64,000 nucleotides of DNA, taken from positions 2,317,888 to 2,381,887 of the forward strand of contig JAJEKV010000011.1 in NCBI GenBank assembly GCA_021234155.1. Direction: 5' to 3'. Position 1 is the first letter of the stretch; each line of letters opens with the position of its first letter. This DNA comes from Isoetes taiwanensis (Eukaryota; Streptophyta; Lycopodiopsida; Isoetales; Isoetaceae). The notes under the pieces were generated by a model. That model was not told where the DNA came from. It ran no database searches and saw only the letters and a program-made list of their open reading frames with translations. Both the position numbers and the translations under genes were made by a program. Positions 19,745-30,740 of the stretch are shown here, in pieces.

Positions 19745-22265
19745 TGTTAGCCTAAAACCTGGAATTTTAGCCTAACCTCAAAGGAATCTTAAACAAAGTG
19801 GTTAGAACCTCCAGATCACTTAGGGTGATCAATCCTTATCATATGAAACCAGAAAATTCATTTTTGGAGTGCTAGTTTCTTCAAAATCACTAGAGTCCCC
19901 AAACCCGAAAAAAAAAACTCGTCGAGCAAAAACTGAACCCTGAGACACACCTTGAGAGATTTTGAAGATCTGATTGGTGTTATAAGTGGTCAACAAGCAG
20001 AGGAAAAAGGTGGAGAAGATTTGACTTGATTTGAATAAGGGAAGGTCAAGAAAATCGAGGTCAAAGGCAGGGTCAAAAAGTTGGCCGTGCCAAAACAGAG
20101 AGAGCCAAATTTTACGGATGGAGTTTGATGGGGAATTTTGGGTTGGGATCTGTGCGGCAACTTCAAAATAGCCTCTAGATCACGTGCAAAAGGTTTAAAT
20201 AGAAAAAAAGATGTTTTAGTTTTTACGTAAATAATCAAAACCTTGAGAAAAGAACAAACTCACATATAGCTTTATGAAAAGAAATATCTTTATATGTTTT
20301 CTTGAGTGTATAGGTTTCTAGGATTGCTATAAGGATGAAATACAACTACACGGAGAAGATATAATCTCACGAGTAAATATTTTTGATCTTGTTTTTGGTT
20401 TTTGCTTTTTAAAGGGGCAATCTGAGAATTACAAAGAATGGATGTACAATAATGACAATGATTTTTTGGGCAAAGACTATGCATTATAGCAATGTGATCT
20501 GGGAGATTTGATAATGTCAACGGGGATATTACCAAAGCTTTGAAAATAATAATGCTTGAGAGAAATTTCAAGGCTCCGTATGAGTCTTTTCGAGGGCTTC
20601 AAGAATACCAATGAAGTAATATGAAGTGATTATTTAAGTTTGTAATCGAGGAGCTTCGATCTTTGGCAGTCAGTCTATGGCCGGGACTTGATCTCGAATG
20701 AAATGGAGCTGGAATCTGAAAGCGAAACGAGCAAAATGATATCAAAATATTCAATGCGCCAAAATCACAGAGGTAGATCTCCGAGGGGCGTGTCGATTTG
20801 ATCTGTGATGCTGGCTTAAGAACTGTTCTTCCCCAAAACTAGCTCGGCCGAGTGATTTTAGGCCTAATTTGAGCAATTTCTATCAAACCAAGTGCCACAG
20901 AGGATCACCGAGGTCTCGGAAAAGGTTCAGGAGCTGATTTCGGGAGAAAATTGGCGGGATTCAATCAAGTTATGGCACGAATTGGCCAGATTTAGCAGGT
21001 TCCCCTATTTCTTAGGGTTCATCGAAAAATTCTTGAAGGCCATATATCCCACAGGCTAAAATGGTTCTGGAGGCTCATGTATATAAGGCTTAATGCTGAC
21101 CCAGCTAATAACTGTGCGTGCCATGCAGAAGGGTTGTGCCAGCTCGTGTTCTGGAGGCCCTGCCCTGCTGCCACGTGGACCAATGGGGGGGGGCTGAGGT
21201 GGAATTTAGGCTGAGGTGGAAAATAGAAAAATAGGGTAGATAGGCTAGAATAGGTTTTTTTTGCTATATATTTTTTTTATTTTTTTTTTTGGCACGCATC
21301 CCAAGAAATAATATTTGAGGAATTTTCCAAGGTCTTTTTTGAATTTTGGAAAGGCCAACATAGCTATTTTTTGCCAAGCTCCAAATCTAGAGTGTTTTCA
21401 AGTCAAATTGAGATACTTGAAATTTTGCCCATTTTGACCATGGTCAATGAGTTTTCAACCTTGGGAATGGTGAAAAAATCATAGGAAGAGGGTGAAAAGA
21501 TAGGGAAAAAAAAAAGCTATGGGCGGGATTTAGGGAAATAAGATGAAAGTAAAATTCAAGCCTCCTTGCTCTTGAAGTTTTTTCATGATCTCTTGAGAGC
21601 AATTCACAAGTGGAGGTGAGGCCAATAAAAATATAGGTAGTGAAGTAATGAAAGAAGGCATGACAAGGTGGAAATGGGGTATAAAAAGATGAAAGGAAAG
21701 TGGATATGGAATGGATGAAATGGATAAGGGATGGAAACCCCTGTAGCACATGATCTTATCTCCAAAGCTCAAATCATACCTCATAACTTTGCTCAAGGCC
21801 CTAGGGTCTTCCAAACTTCTAAAAAGGTCTTCCAATCTTCAAGGCCTAAACAAGAGCAAAATTCACCTTTAAAGTGACATCTTCATAGGTGTGATTTCCA
21901 AACCATTGGTGCAACTCCATTTAGCTCCATATGAGTGAATATGAGCAACATGCTTATAACTCCTTGTATAGCTTGCTATATCCTTTGCCTGGTCTTCAAG
22001 AAATAAGAATGTAACTAGAAAATTTCCTCAAAGGAAAGAATTAGGCTATACAACCAAGATCCCAAGGGTCTTCCAAACTTGAGCCAATTTCTTCCAAACT
22101 CTAGCAGGATCAAAATAACACTAACTCTTACCATATGAGTAATAGGAAAGTAACTTAAGATGAAACCTCAAAAGAAACCACAAGTCTTCCAAACTCTGAC
22201 AAGTATCTTCCAATCTTGAAACTCTAGGTATCATGATGGTCCATGTTGCCCAAAAAGAGGCAACA
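19745..22265 (-). repeat. 5' LTR of element 2 (right copy)
   Basis: It is 2521 bp and pairs with 10183-12681. In element orientation it runs from 22265 to 19745. The first bases after it (19744 downward) read TTTTGGAGGTTCTACCGAG. A TGG-started primer binding site is possible there, but I cannot match it to a tRNA with confidence. Confidence 0.92.
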
Positions 22266-22270
22266 CTTCA
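22266..22270. repeat. target-site duplication, right copy (CTTCA)
   Basis: CTTCA follows the right LTR and equals 10178-10182. Confidence 0.9.
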
Positions 22271-23107
22271 TGGATGGCTTGAACTGCTAGCCCTTCTAAT
22301 TCACTTTGCCTACCTCTTTAACGTTGGTTTGTTGAAGAGAGGAAGTGATCTGAGCCTAGATAGAGCTGGATCGATAAAAAAATGCTCCAAAATAGCTGGT
22401 TCTGGGCTTGAAATTGTGAAACATAAGAGGCTTTCTTCTATAGTACTGTTCACTGCAAACAATATGAGCTTCTTTCTTTTTTAGTTCTCTCATGGAAAAG
22501 GGGTATGATCTATAGTACTTCTGCTGTAGCGAAGAAGGTGAGGAAGCTGTTTGAATGGAGTGACAGTTACTTAGACCAAGAGGGCGTTCTTGGATTCTTA
22601 TTCATAGTATCTTATTTGTGGGAAGAGGGTGAGTTGTTTTTCCTTAGTATTTGTAGGAAAAGGGATCATGGCCCCCACATTACGTGAGCAGGAGAAGAGA
22701 ATGGAATATTAAGGGTATTCTTTTGGCCGAAAGTATCTATGCTGAGTAGAAGGATTCTGTCTAGTAGGGCTCCAAAAGTATAGTTGAATTCTTGTAGTAG
22801 ATGTAGTGGATGGAAGAGGGCCATACCTTCTAGTACTAGTTGGCTGGATGGGGGACGTTCATATCCTTATGTTTGTGAAGAGGAAGGTCAAGGTTGCTTC
22901 GACCGGAGTATATAGCTTCATCTTACAGTCCAACATGGTGTTTGCTTGTTAAGTGTGCAAATTCTTCTTATTTGGTGACTATGTGTTCTATGTATTTCTT
23001 ATCTGGCCTATTGTGTAGCCTGGAAATAAGATCAATGTATCACGTTTAATACTTTAATAAAATCAAAATATCTTGCCTTCAAAAAAAGAAAAAGAAAAAG
23101 AAAAAGA
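22271..23107 (+). mobile_element. possible 5'-truncated LINE 3' end with A-rich tail
   Basis: Non-coding sequence ends in TATCTTGCCTTC followed by an A-rich (AAAAAG)n tail at 23078-23107. The LINE at 34.7-41.6 kb ends with the similar TAATCTTACCTCC plus poly(A), and both have CTATAGTAC words in the presumed 3' UTR. It is continuous with 9.97-10.18 kb if the inserted retrotransposon is removed. No ORF2 coding is left. Confidence 0.4.
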
Positions 23108-23123
23108 ACTGCGAAGTGTACAG

Positions 23124-23195
23124 TGGCTGATAACGGGTGGCCAGAAATACCACAAAAAAGTGTCCGGAAATACCACATCCCGGACTCTAAGGAGG
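23124..23195 (-). repeat. inverted copy of the GTGGTATTTCYGGCC repeat block
   Basis: GGCCAGAAATACCAC and CCGGAAATACCAC lie here, followed by the reverse complement of TTAGAGTCCGGRATGTGG. This mirrors 9984-10120, as expected for the opposite end of one DNA element. Confidence 0.5.
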
Positions 23196-23199
23196 TCCT

Positions 23200-25355
23200 A
23201 GGAATTGTAGCATCAGAGTTTGCTTGAAGATTACCAGCCATCGATTTGGCTTTGCAACAGGGAGGTTTGGGAATTGGCAAAACCTTTACAAGACGTGTCT
23301 TCCATTGAGAATTTACATTAGAAATTTTTGGATATGCCCAGAGATATTACATTCCTAATTATGCAAACAGAAATTATAAGAAATTATACTGCCTTATATA
23401 AGTAGTGATACTAATAATATTTATGAACATTGGAGTATAGATATAGGAGTGAACTATTGTGAGATGAGGATGTCCATTCATGTATATTCTAGTGGATATG
23501 TCTCGGTCACCTCTAGATAAACGAGGAGACAAGCATAACGTGATGTCTACATAAACATTGTGTATTGTATAGCAGCTTGTGACATGTAGTGTAATATGTC
23601 AACTCCATAAACCATTGTATATTTCATTGAAGGCCCGACATGATGCAAGCAGTAATGGCCATGTGTAGGCCAGTATGCAATTTAATAGGCTAATGGTGGG
23701 TTGGTCAATGTGGTTAGCGATGGCGGCACTGATCTGTAGCACTGAGTGGTGGCGGCAACATCTAAATCAGATAGGCATAAAGAAACACCCTCAATCACTA
23801 CGTGAGGATGGACATTAATATATGTAACACAATGTGCATTATTACACATTATAAGGTATTGTATAGAAGGTTGTCTGTAAAGTATCATAGGAATTTTCTT
23901 ATCATCATTTATTTATAATGTATTTAAAATTATAAACCTTGTTTGAATTTCTTATTCAAAGTTTTATGGCTTTTTCAAAATACTAATCTAACGACAATGT
24001 TTCTATTTAGGACGTTGTTGAATTGAATTGACTAGATGTTTAATGTCCATGAAGACCAAAGGTCTATGGGACTTAATACTGGATAGTGCAGGGAAAAGTC
24101 AACATCCCTAACAAACCAAAGCCTGCGTAGAAGAGTAACAACCATGACAAAGCTTCAAAAGGGGGCATGAGTAGTTATCCAAATTGATGTACTATTTTTC
24201 TTTCACGGACTCGTCTGTTAATGTGTATATATAAGTATAATTATATCTACTCCTTCCAATCAAATACTCCTGTTTGAAACTCTCATAGCAACTCCAGAAT
24301 ATGAGAAAAAATTCAATGATGGAGCACCTAAATGGTACCAAACCACCAAATTGCCCGATTCAATCTGCATAAGCATATTACTAGTAAGGATTATGCAAAC
24401 CCTGCCCCAAAGGATTTTCAAGGAAAAACATTCATAGCAATCACGTCAAACGTCTGTAGAAGCGATGTAACGATCGATGTGGGGCCAAGAAAGCTACATA
24501 TTTCTCTCTAGTGGTTGTAAATGCTGGACAATATTAGAGCGCATGTCATTCAACTTTTGGAGTTCTTAGCTGACAACATTCGCAGATCCTTAACTCCTCT
24601 ACCTTTAATTTCTCCTACCAATATGTCCAACTTTAGATCTCATCCTTGCAATTGAAGGGATGATATTCTCAATTGCATACATTTATATAATATACAAATT
24701 CTTTTACACTTGAGACGATATAAAATGCACTCTCTAAAGAGCACATATTGCCAACATATTTTAAAAGTAGGTATGAGGCTTCATGTAATCAGGAAAGGCT
24801 CAAGCATTTTACTGAGAGTAGTGCTCATCATTTCCAAAATCTATTGTTGTACTAACACTCTTTGCCTATAATGTTTCCAGTTTCCCATCTAAGCATTACT
24901 TGACAATCGACTGCCTCCCATAGCTATAGATTATTCAAAATTGCTTGAAAACAAATGAATATATTAAACAATGCAAATATGCATGTATATCAACGAATGC
25001 GACATGCCGTCATAGATTATTATGTAACATAAAAAGATTTTTTCTGAAACTATTAGCAAATATATTACCTTTTTTTTTAAGCATATCAAATACTACTACA
25101 ACATGCACTATAAGTTTTATAAAATGCCCTTCGGAGCTTTTAAGCCATGTTAACTGGAGTTTTACATAGGCTATGGTTTGAAGCCAAGGCGCTTGTTTGG
25201 AAACTTTTTGACACCTTTCTTAATTGGAGGTTTTGTTTTGGTAATGAGTGGCATTATGGCGGATCCTATAAGTTTCGCCACTGAGCCCTAGGGGGGCGTG
25301 TTTGATTACGAGCATTTGGTCGGGTCGAGGAGGAAGCTATACATTGCACTGCACA
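23200..25355. other. no gene seen
   Basis: AT-rich sequence with only short open frames and no recognisable domain, RNA gene or repeat. Confidence 0.5.
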
Positions 25356-25369
25356 TTCAAAAATGTCAA

Positions 25370-28300
25370 AATGAATGTGAATCTTTCAAGCATCACCGGA
25401 TTCTTTGTCCGGTTTTTTGAAAGAGATAGAGCCTGCTATTGTATTACAAATTGCCCCTAACTCCGATTTTGTAAAAAGCTTGGTGGAGTGACTTGAAGAA
25501 ATGCTTGGACGAGTCACTATATTTGGTTTCATCTTTTCGCCCGATACCAAATGCAACCTTCGAACTTTTTTTTTTTTCAAGTAAGTTGTCCTTCTAATAG
25601 ATTGAGAATTTGTTTGAAGCTTAGTCTCTAATTGGTGGTTATAACAAACGTAAATTCATTAAGGAAGGGTATTTTAGCTAAAAGAGATGAGCTTGAGCGT
25701 CTACTTCGTGATGCCAAAATAAACAAAGGCCCGGCGATTATAAATGTGAATGAAACGAAAACGGACTAGCTAGTGATGTTAGTAAAGTAAAGGGTGATGT
25801 TGAGAAAATGAATCAAATTCTTAGCGAGATTGGGGAATCTACAAAGATGTATCTGCAAATCTGAGGGGGGATAAGCAAGCAATTGCTTCTAAACTCAATT
25901 ACCTTCAAATCATTTAGTAGAAATGAAGAAATCAAAGAACATGTAGTACCACGAAATCTTTTTTTTTCCAACAAGAAGAAGAGCCATTATTTGGCGGGAA
26001 AAACTGATTAAGGAATTAGAAGTGCAATTGCTCAATCCTCAAGGTCCCAAAGTTATTGCATTTCACTTAATGGGGGGCAGGAAAACTCGTTTGGTTAAGG
26101 CACTAATCAATAGACCTAAAGTACAGTCTTACTTTGGAAAAGCCCAAAATCTATTTTGGCTATCTGTGGGAAGGGATTCAAAATGCTAGATTTGCAAGCA
26201 AAAGTTGAAAAGCACATTTCATCTATCAAATGAAGATAAGCCTAGGGAGGATAAGCCCGAAAGCCGAGATACGTGGGGTTGATCGCTCTAGATGACTTAT
26301 GGAAAAAGGAAGAAATTCGATTTGCTCAAAGAAAAAGTGAATCTAGTGAATGTAGATTCCTCATCACTACACTACACGAAAAAAAATGGTTGACTAATAC
26401 AATAATATATATCCTGTCCTTGTCCCTATATTATCGAAATGTATAGTTGGAATTTGTTTATATATCATGCGTTTTCATTTAACAAGCAGATTACATTCTT
26501 TATTTAGATGATGTGGCTAAACAAGTTGCACAAAGATGTAAGGGTCTCCCACTAGCATTAAAAGTCATAGGACGAGCTATGTCGGATAAGATGACAAAGA
26601 AGGGAATGGAATGAGGCCTTGTGCAAAAAAAGAATCATATTACCATTGATAATGACCATGATAGGGACTTAATGCAAGTTTTATTGAATCAGCTATGATG
26701 CTCTTGAGAGCATAGAAAAATATGTGGGCCAAGTCCGTAAATGTTTCTTATACTTTGGTGCTTTCAAAGAAGATGCATACATAGATGTTCAATCATTGAT
26801 GAATTGTTTGGGTTGGAGAGGGTTTGCTTAAGGCTCACGAAAATCAAAGAAGCCAAACCTATATTGTTCCGGGTGTGTTGATAGGTTCTTCTTTGGTAGA
26901 GAAAGTCCCGGATGATAGATGCCAAATACATGATATGCTTCGGAATTAACCTTCTATATCACAAAGCGTGAAAGGCCGCATGAGAATCTGTTTCAAGCAA
27001 CTAACAACCAACAATTAAACAAACTAGATTATGCTAGAATTCTTAGGATCTCTTGGTTTGATGCAAAATTGTTTGCAAATACTGTTAAAATACAGGCTCC
27101 AAAGCTCAAAGTGATATTGCTTGACCGGAGCTCGGTTTGAAGTATTTTTGAATAGTTGCTTCGCAAACTTGTGTTCATTAGAAGTGCTTAGCTTGAAAGA
27201 AACTAACATTGAATATTTGCGAGAGAGCTTGGGAAAACTCCAACGCCTTGTTGTGCTCGGGTCTTTGCCAATCCCACATAAGAAGTCTACCATATTCTTT
27301 GAGAATGTTGAGACAACTTAAAATTTTAGACTTGAGTGACTGTTCTTATCTCCAAGAGTTGCCTAAGGATGCCTTCTGGATCTCAAAACCTTCAAGTATT
27401 TAAGTTAAGATGCTCCCCGAAGACTTCCCCGTGTTAAGGCCTTGCTTCCTTCACAAGGAAAGGATTGGGAAAGAGAGAACCTTTGCTAAGCATTTCTCGG
27501 ATGAAGATGTTTGCTGAATTTAGGTATCCTCAAATTTGACATTGTTCGACTTTTGTGGCACCACAACAGAGTTACTGCATTTATGGAAAATATGTCACGA
27601 CTCACAGTTTTGCACATCGGTTGTCCGATTAGAGATCCGGAGCCACTCAAAGCATTGAACACATTGGAAGACACGAAAGTGCTTCATTCTGACCTAACTG
27701 AATTGCCGATTGGATAAGTGAACTCTCATTCCCCGACTAAACCGAGAATTTCTACAACGAATAGAATGGCAACCTATCTTCCCCGATATGCACGCTCTTT
27801 GCCGCCTTCAGGCTCAAGATAGAAGGATGGGAATCATTGGTTTCTTTTCCAAAGTTACCACATTGCTTGGAAGAACTATATATATCATTCTCAGAACTTC
27901 GTTAGAAAGGCTATCCAATGTGGAAGGCGAATGCTTTACTAGTCTACGACATTAGAGCCGACATTTTGTCAAAAACGTCCCTGAAAATTGTGGTCATTTC
28001 CCCAAACCGCAACATCTATATGTCGAAACGTGATACCAAAATGCTTCCCGGCGGGATGCATTTCCACAAGTGGAAGACATTACAATTCGGGGACGCTCGA
28101 TATATTCAAAAGAAGACCAAATTCACAGGTTGTTACCTAGTTCTTTATCGAATCAAAAAGTCTAAAAATAGAAGATATAAGCGTAAGCTTTGGAGGGATG
28201 ATTTGTGAAGGGGCATTAGAAAGGTCACATTTTAAAATTAACGACAGGAGGAAGACATGCCGTAAATGGAAAAAGGAGCGCTAGCCAATTTAAAAAACTA

Positions 28301-28660
28301 GAATGTATGGTAAAAGGTCGGAACAGAGTTCGAGAGTCATTATGGTGCTTTCTTGATGGGTCGCCAAATTTGGATGAGCTTTGGTTGAAGGGTTCAGATA
28401 TCACAAGCATGGAAGAGTGGGGCGTAGCTTATGTTCCCAAAGTTTTACACCTTGAAAACTGAAAGTGCAAAAGCTGCCGGCTTCTATGGGTGTAAAAGAA
28501 AGCCCATTTCAAACCTTGGAAGAATTAACACTATGGAAACCGCCTCGAGCCGGAAGAGCTTCCAGAGGTCCACCCTTTGGCCCTCTCAAACTTGAGACCG
28601 ATCCGCTTTAGTGGTTGCCTTAAACTAAAACGAATTCCAAGCTTCTACCATAGATATTGG
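25370..28660 (+). pseudogene. CC-NB-ARC-LRR resistance gene, decayed
   Basis: Fragments of an NLR immune receptor follow in order. A possible start is the ATG at 25372, with a charged coiled-coil-like region to ~25950. A worn P-loop lies at ~26065-26100 (GGRKTRLVKALINRP). Kinase-2 is at ~26282 (VIALDDLWKKEEI), RNBS-B at ~26361 (CRFLITT) and the GLPL motif at ~26545-26585 (KGLPLALKVIGRAM). Later come RKCFLYFGAFKEDAYID (~26730-26790) and leucine-rich repeats at 27140-27400 (LCSLEVLSLKETNIEYL) and 28350-28650. There are many stops and frame changes, including loss of the P-loop glycines, so it is not functional. There is no sign of a TIR domain. NLRs detect pathogen effectors in the cytoplasm. 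Confidence 0.8.
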
Positions 28661-28669
28661 TAATCTGTC

Positions 28670-30000
28670 AACAATTTGTATGATCCCGGAGCCGCTGTCA
28701 TCTTTCTTGATTCCTAAACATTTCTAGCATACCTAATCGTTAAAATGCCCACCTAGGTTTCCATTCAAAAGTTCCAAACAAGAAAAGTCTTCCACACTCT
28801 TACGCAATTGAAATCCAATTCAGAGCCAGGTATTCCAAAGTGTTGTTCCTATCAAATTCCATAATCAAAGGTACATTTGCACCAATTATTCCTTGTCAAT
28901 AATATGCATTCACTCACATTTCTATACCATTGGAACAATGTTCACAAAAGTAATCAAAAATAGATAAAATAACTAGCCAAGATCAGGTTTGACTACTTTG
29001 CATAGAAATATGCAAGAGTTACCACCTTACATTGGGAAATTTACGAGGCGAGTTTGTTGCATGCATAATTGTTTATCTAACTAAAGTCCAAGTTGCATAT
29101 TGAACCTTACAACACATGAACAACCCACTATGGAACCACAACTTGAATGTTCAAAGCAAAGTAAGAGTACCATGATGTTGGACGTGAACGATAAAAATCT
29201 TGCATGCAAGATTATGTAGTTGTTGCCATTTTATCGAAGACAATGAAGTCGTGTATCCCAGTTTGGCTTGAGCGACTAGCTTGATAATTCCTTGCTCATC
29301 AGCTTGCAAACATAAACTTACATATAAACTCAGCTTTATAAGATTCAGTTTTGACATCCAAGGGGTGGATGAAAAAATGCCACAAAAGCTCGTTCTTCCT
29401 TTATGTCAATTGAGGTAGATCATATAGCAAAAGAAGTTGCTTTCAAACATATCTTTATCCACCAATTCGAATTACCCCCCAAGAGCTTATAACCGTCTCT
29501 AAATAATTAATGTACATACGATATTAGACCTTCTAGATTATAGTAAAAAAAAATGATCTAATGAAATTTAAGAATTTCGTAATAAAACCCGTTGAAAAAG
29601 TATGAAAACTTTGTGAAAACTTTTTGGAATGCAATGTCAAAACATTGTGCCAATGATCATTATCTATGGCTTAATATTGACCATCTTTTTAGAGTATTTT
29701 AAGCATAGCTACTTGGAACGGGAACGGGAAATTGCACGTAATTTCAGAACGGGAATAGGAATGGATGGGATTGGGAACGTCCAACTTTCAAATTTTTTTA
29801 AATTCAAAACGGGTTTGTTGTTTTCATTGTATGCGGATCATTGTAGAACATTAGATACAGAAATTTATGAAATACAGAGTTTTGTGTGAACATAACAGGG
29901 ATAGGTTCTATACGTATTAAATTATTTTTTCAGACGTATAAAGTTCAAAAATACGTATTTTTAGGTTAAATACGTATTTTTCGTATTTTTAACCTACCGG
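28670..30000. other. no gene seen; AT-rich
   Basis: No coding signal is visible. Near 29720-29790 GGAACGGGAA words repeat, and at 29936-29990 TACGTATTTTT recurs several times, part of it as an imperfect hairpin (AGGTTAAATACG / CGTATTTTTAACCT). Confidence 0.45.
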
Positions 30001-30015
30001 CCGGAAAAAAAAAAA

Positions 30016-30054
30016 TTTCGCGTAAGCGAAACCTTCAGTTTCGCTTACGCGAAA
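30016..30054. repeat. perfect 16-bp inverted repeat (hairpin)
   Basis: The left arm TTTCGCGTAAGCGAAA (30016-30031) and the right arm TTTCGCTTACGCGAAA (30039-30054) are exact reverse complements with a 7-nt loop, CCTTCAG. Each arm is itself nearly palindromic (TTTCGC-GTAA-GCGAAA). An A-run on the left and a long T-run on the right extend the stem. It lies directly upstream of the duplicated segment that starts at 30077. Confidence 0.85.
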
Positions 30055-30076
30055 ATTCTTTTTTTTTTTTTTTTTT

Positions 30077-30740
30077 TAAGTATTTTTACCTTGATAGTCA
30101 GTAAGGATCCTGGGATCTTTTTTGACAGTAAATAACTTGATTTTGATACGAATTGTATGATTTTTGCCTCAATAGGCAATAATAGTCTAGTTATGAACTA
30201 CCTAACAGTGCAGAAGTGCACAAATCAAAAAAAGTTAACTCCACACTAGAGCACAAGGGGATAAATGATATCTTCAATATTGTTTACAAGGGGCTCTATT
30301 TGACTATTATGTTCTCATTTGATAAGGATAAGGCATATAGAAGTTTTATTGAATTTTTTGCGTGCATGTGGCTTAAAAACATGCTAGGTTAGGGCAAAAA
30401 GATTTTTTCCTTGACCTGGGCGCCAGGCGGCCGCTGTTGGCGATGCCAATCTAGAATGGTAAATGCCAAAAATACGTTTCAGATATGTCTGCTGCAGCTG
30501 AAAAATGAATTGAAGTTTTGGACCATGCAAAGACACAGCTTTTTGATCTGTTAGTTGCCGATTTGGCTGCCTAATCATTGATGATAATTGTTGCTCGGAG
30601 CAGTGCACAGGTGGCCAGAATATAACATTTGCTAATTTATTGTGAAATATTCACTTCATGCAGTCGTCTCCAGCCCTATAGGGCCCGGCTAAGATGGGTT
30701 TTACATAACAAACGCAGAGCTATGTCGGCACAAAACGGTA
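30077..30740 (+). repeat. segmental duplication, copy 1
   Basis: This segment is nearly identical to 32933-33632 but lacks 21 bp and 17 bp present in copy 2 (after 30632 and near 30709). It has no TG/CA ends and no retroelement signals, so it is not an LTR pair. No coding function is recognised. Confidence 0.85.

Larger units (their letters stand above)
10183..22265 (-). mobile_element. complete Ty3/gypsy dual-RNase-H LTR retrotransposon (Tat-like), minus strand
   Basis: Two direct repeats of ~2.5 kb (10183-12681 and 19745-22265) both begin TGTTAGCC and end GCAACA on the plus strand. They are flanked by a perfect 5-bp duplication, CTTCA. All protein signatures between them read on the minus strand, so the right copy is the 5' LTR. 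The domain order from 5' to 3' is gag, two CCHC knuckles, DGGS protease, archaeal-like RNase H, RT, degenerate gypsy RNase H, integrase, then a non-coding or antisense-coding stretch. An additional archaeal-like RNase H is the mark of the plant Tat clade. Long stretches of the two LTRs are identical, which points to a recent insertion. Confidence 0.93.
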
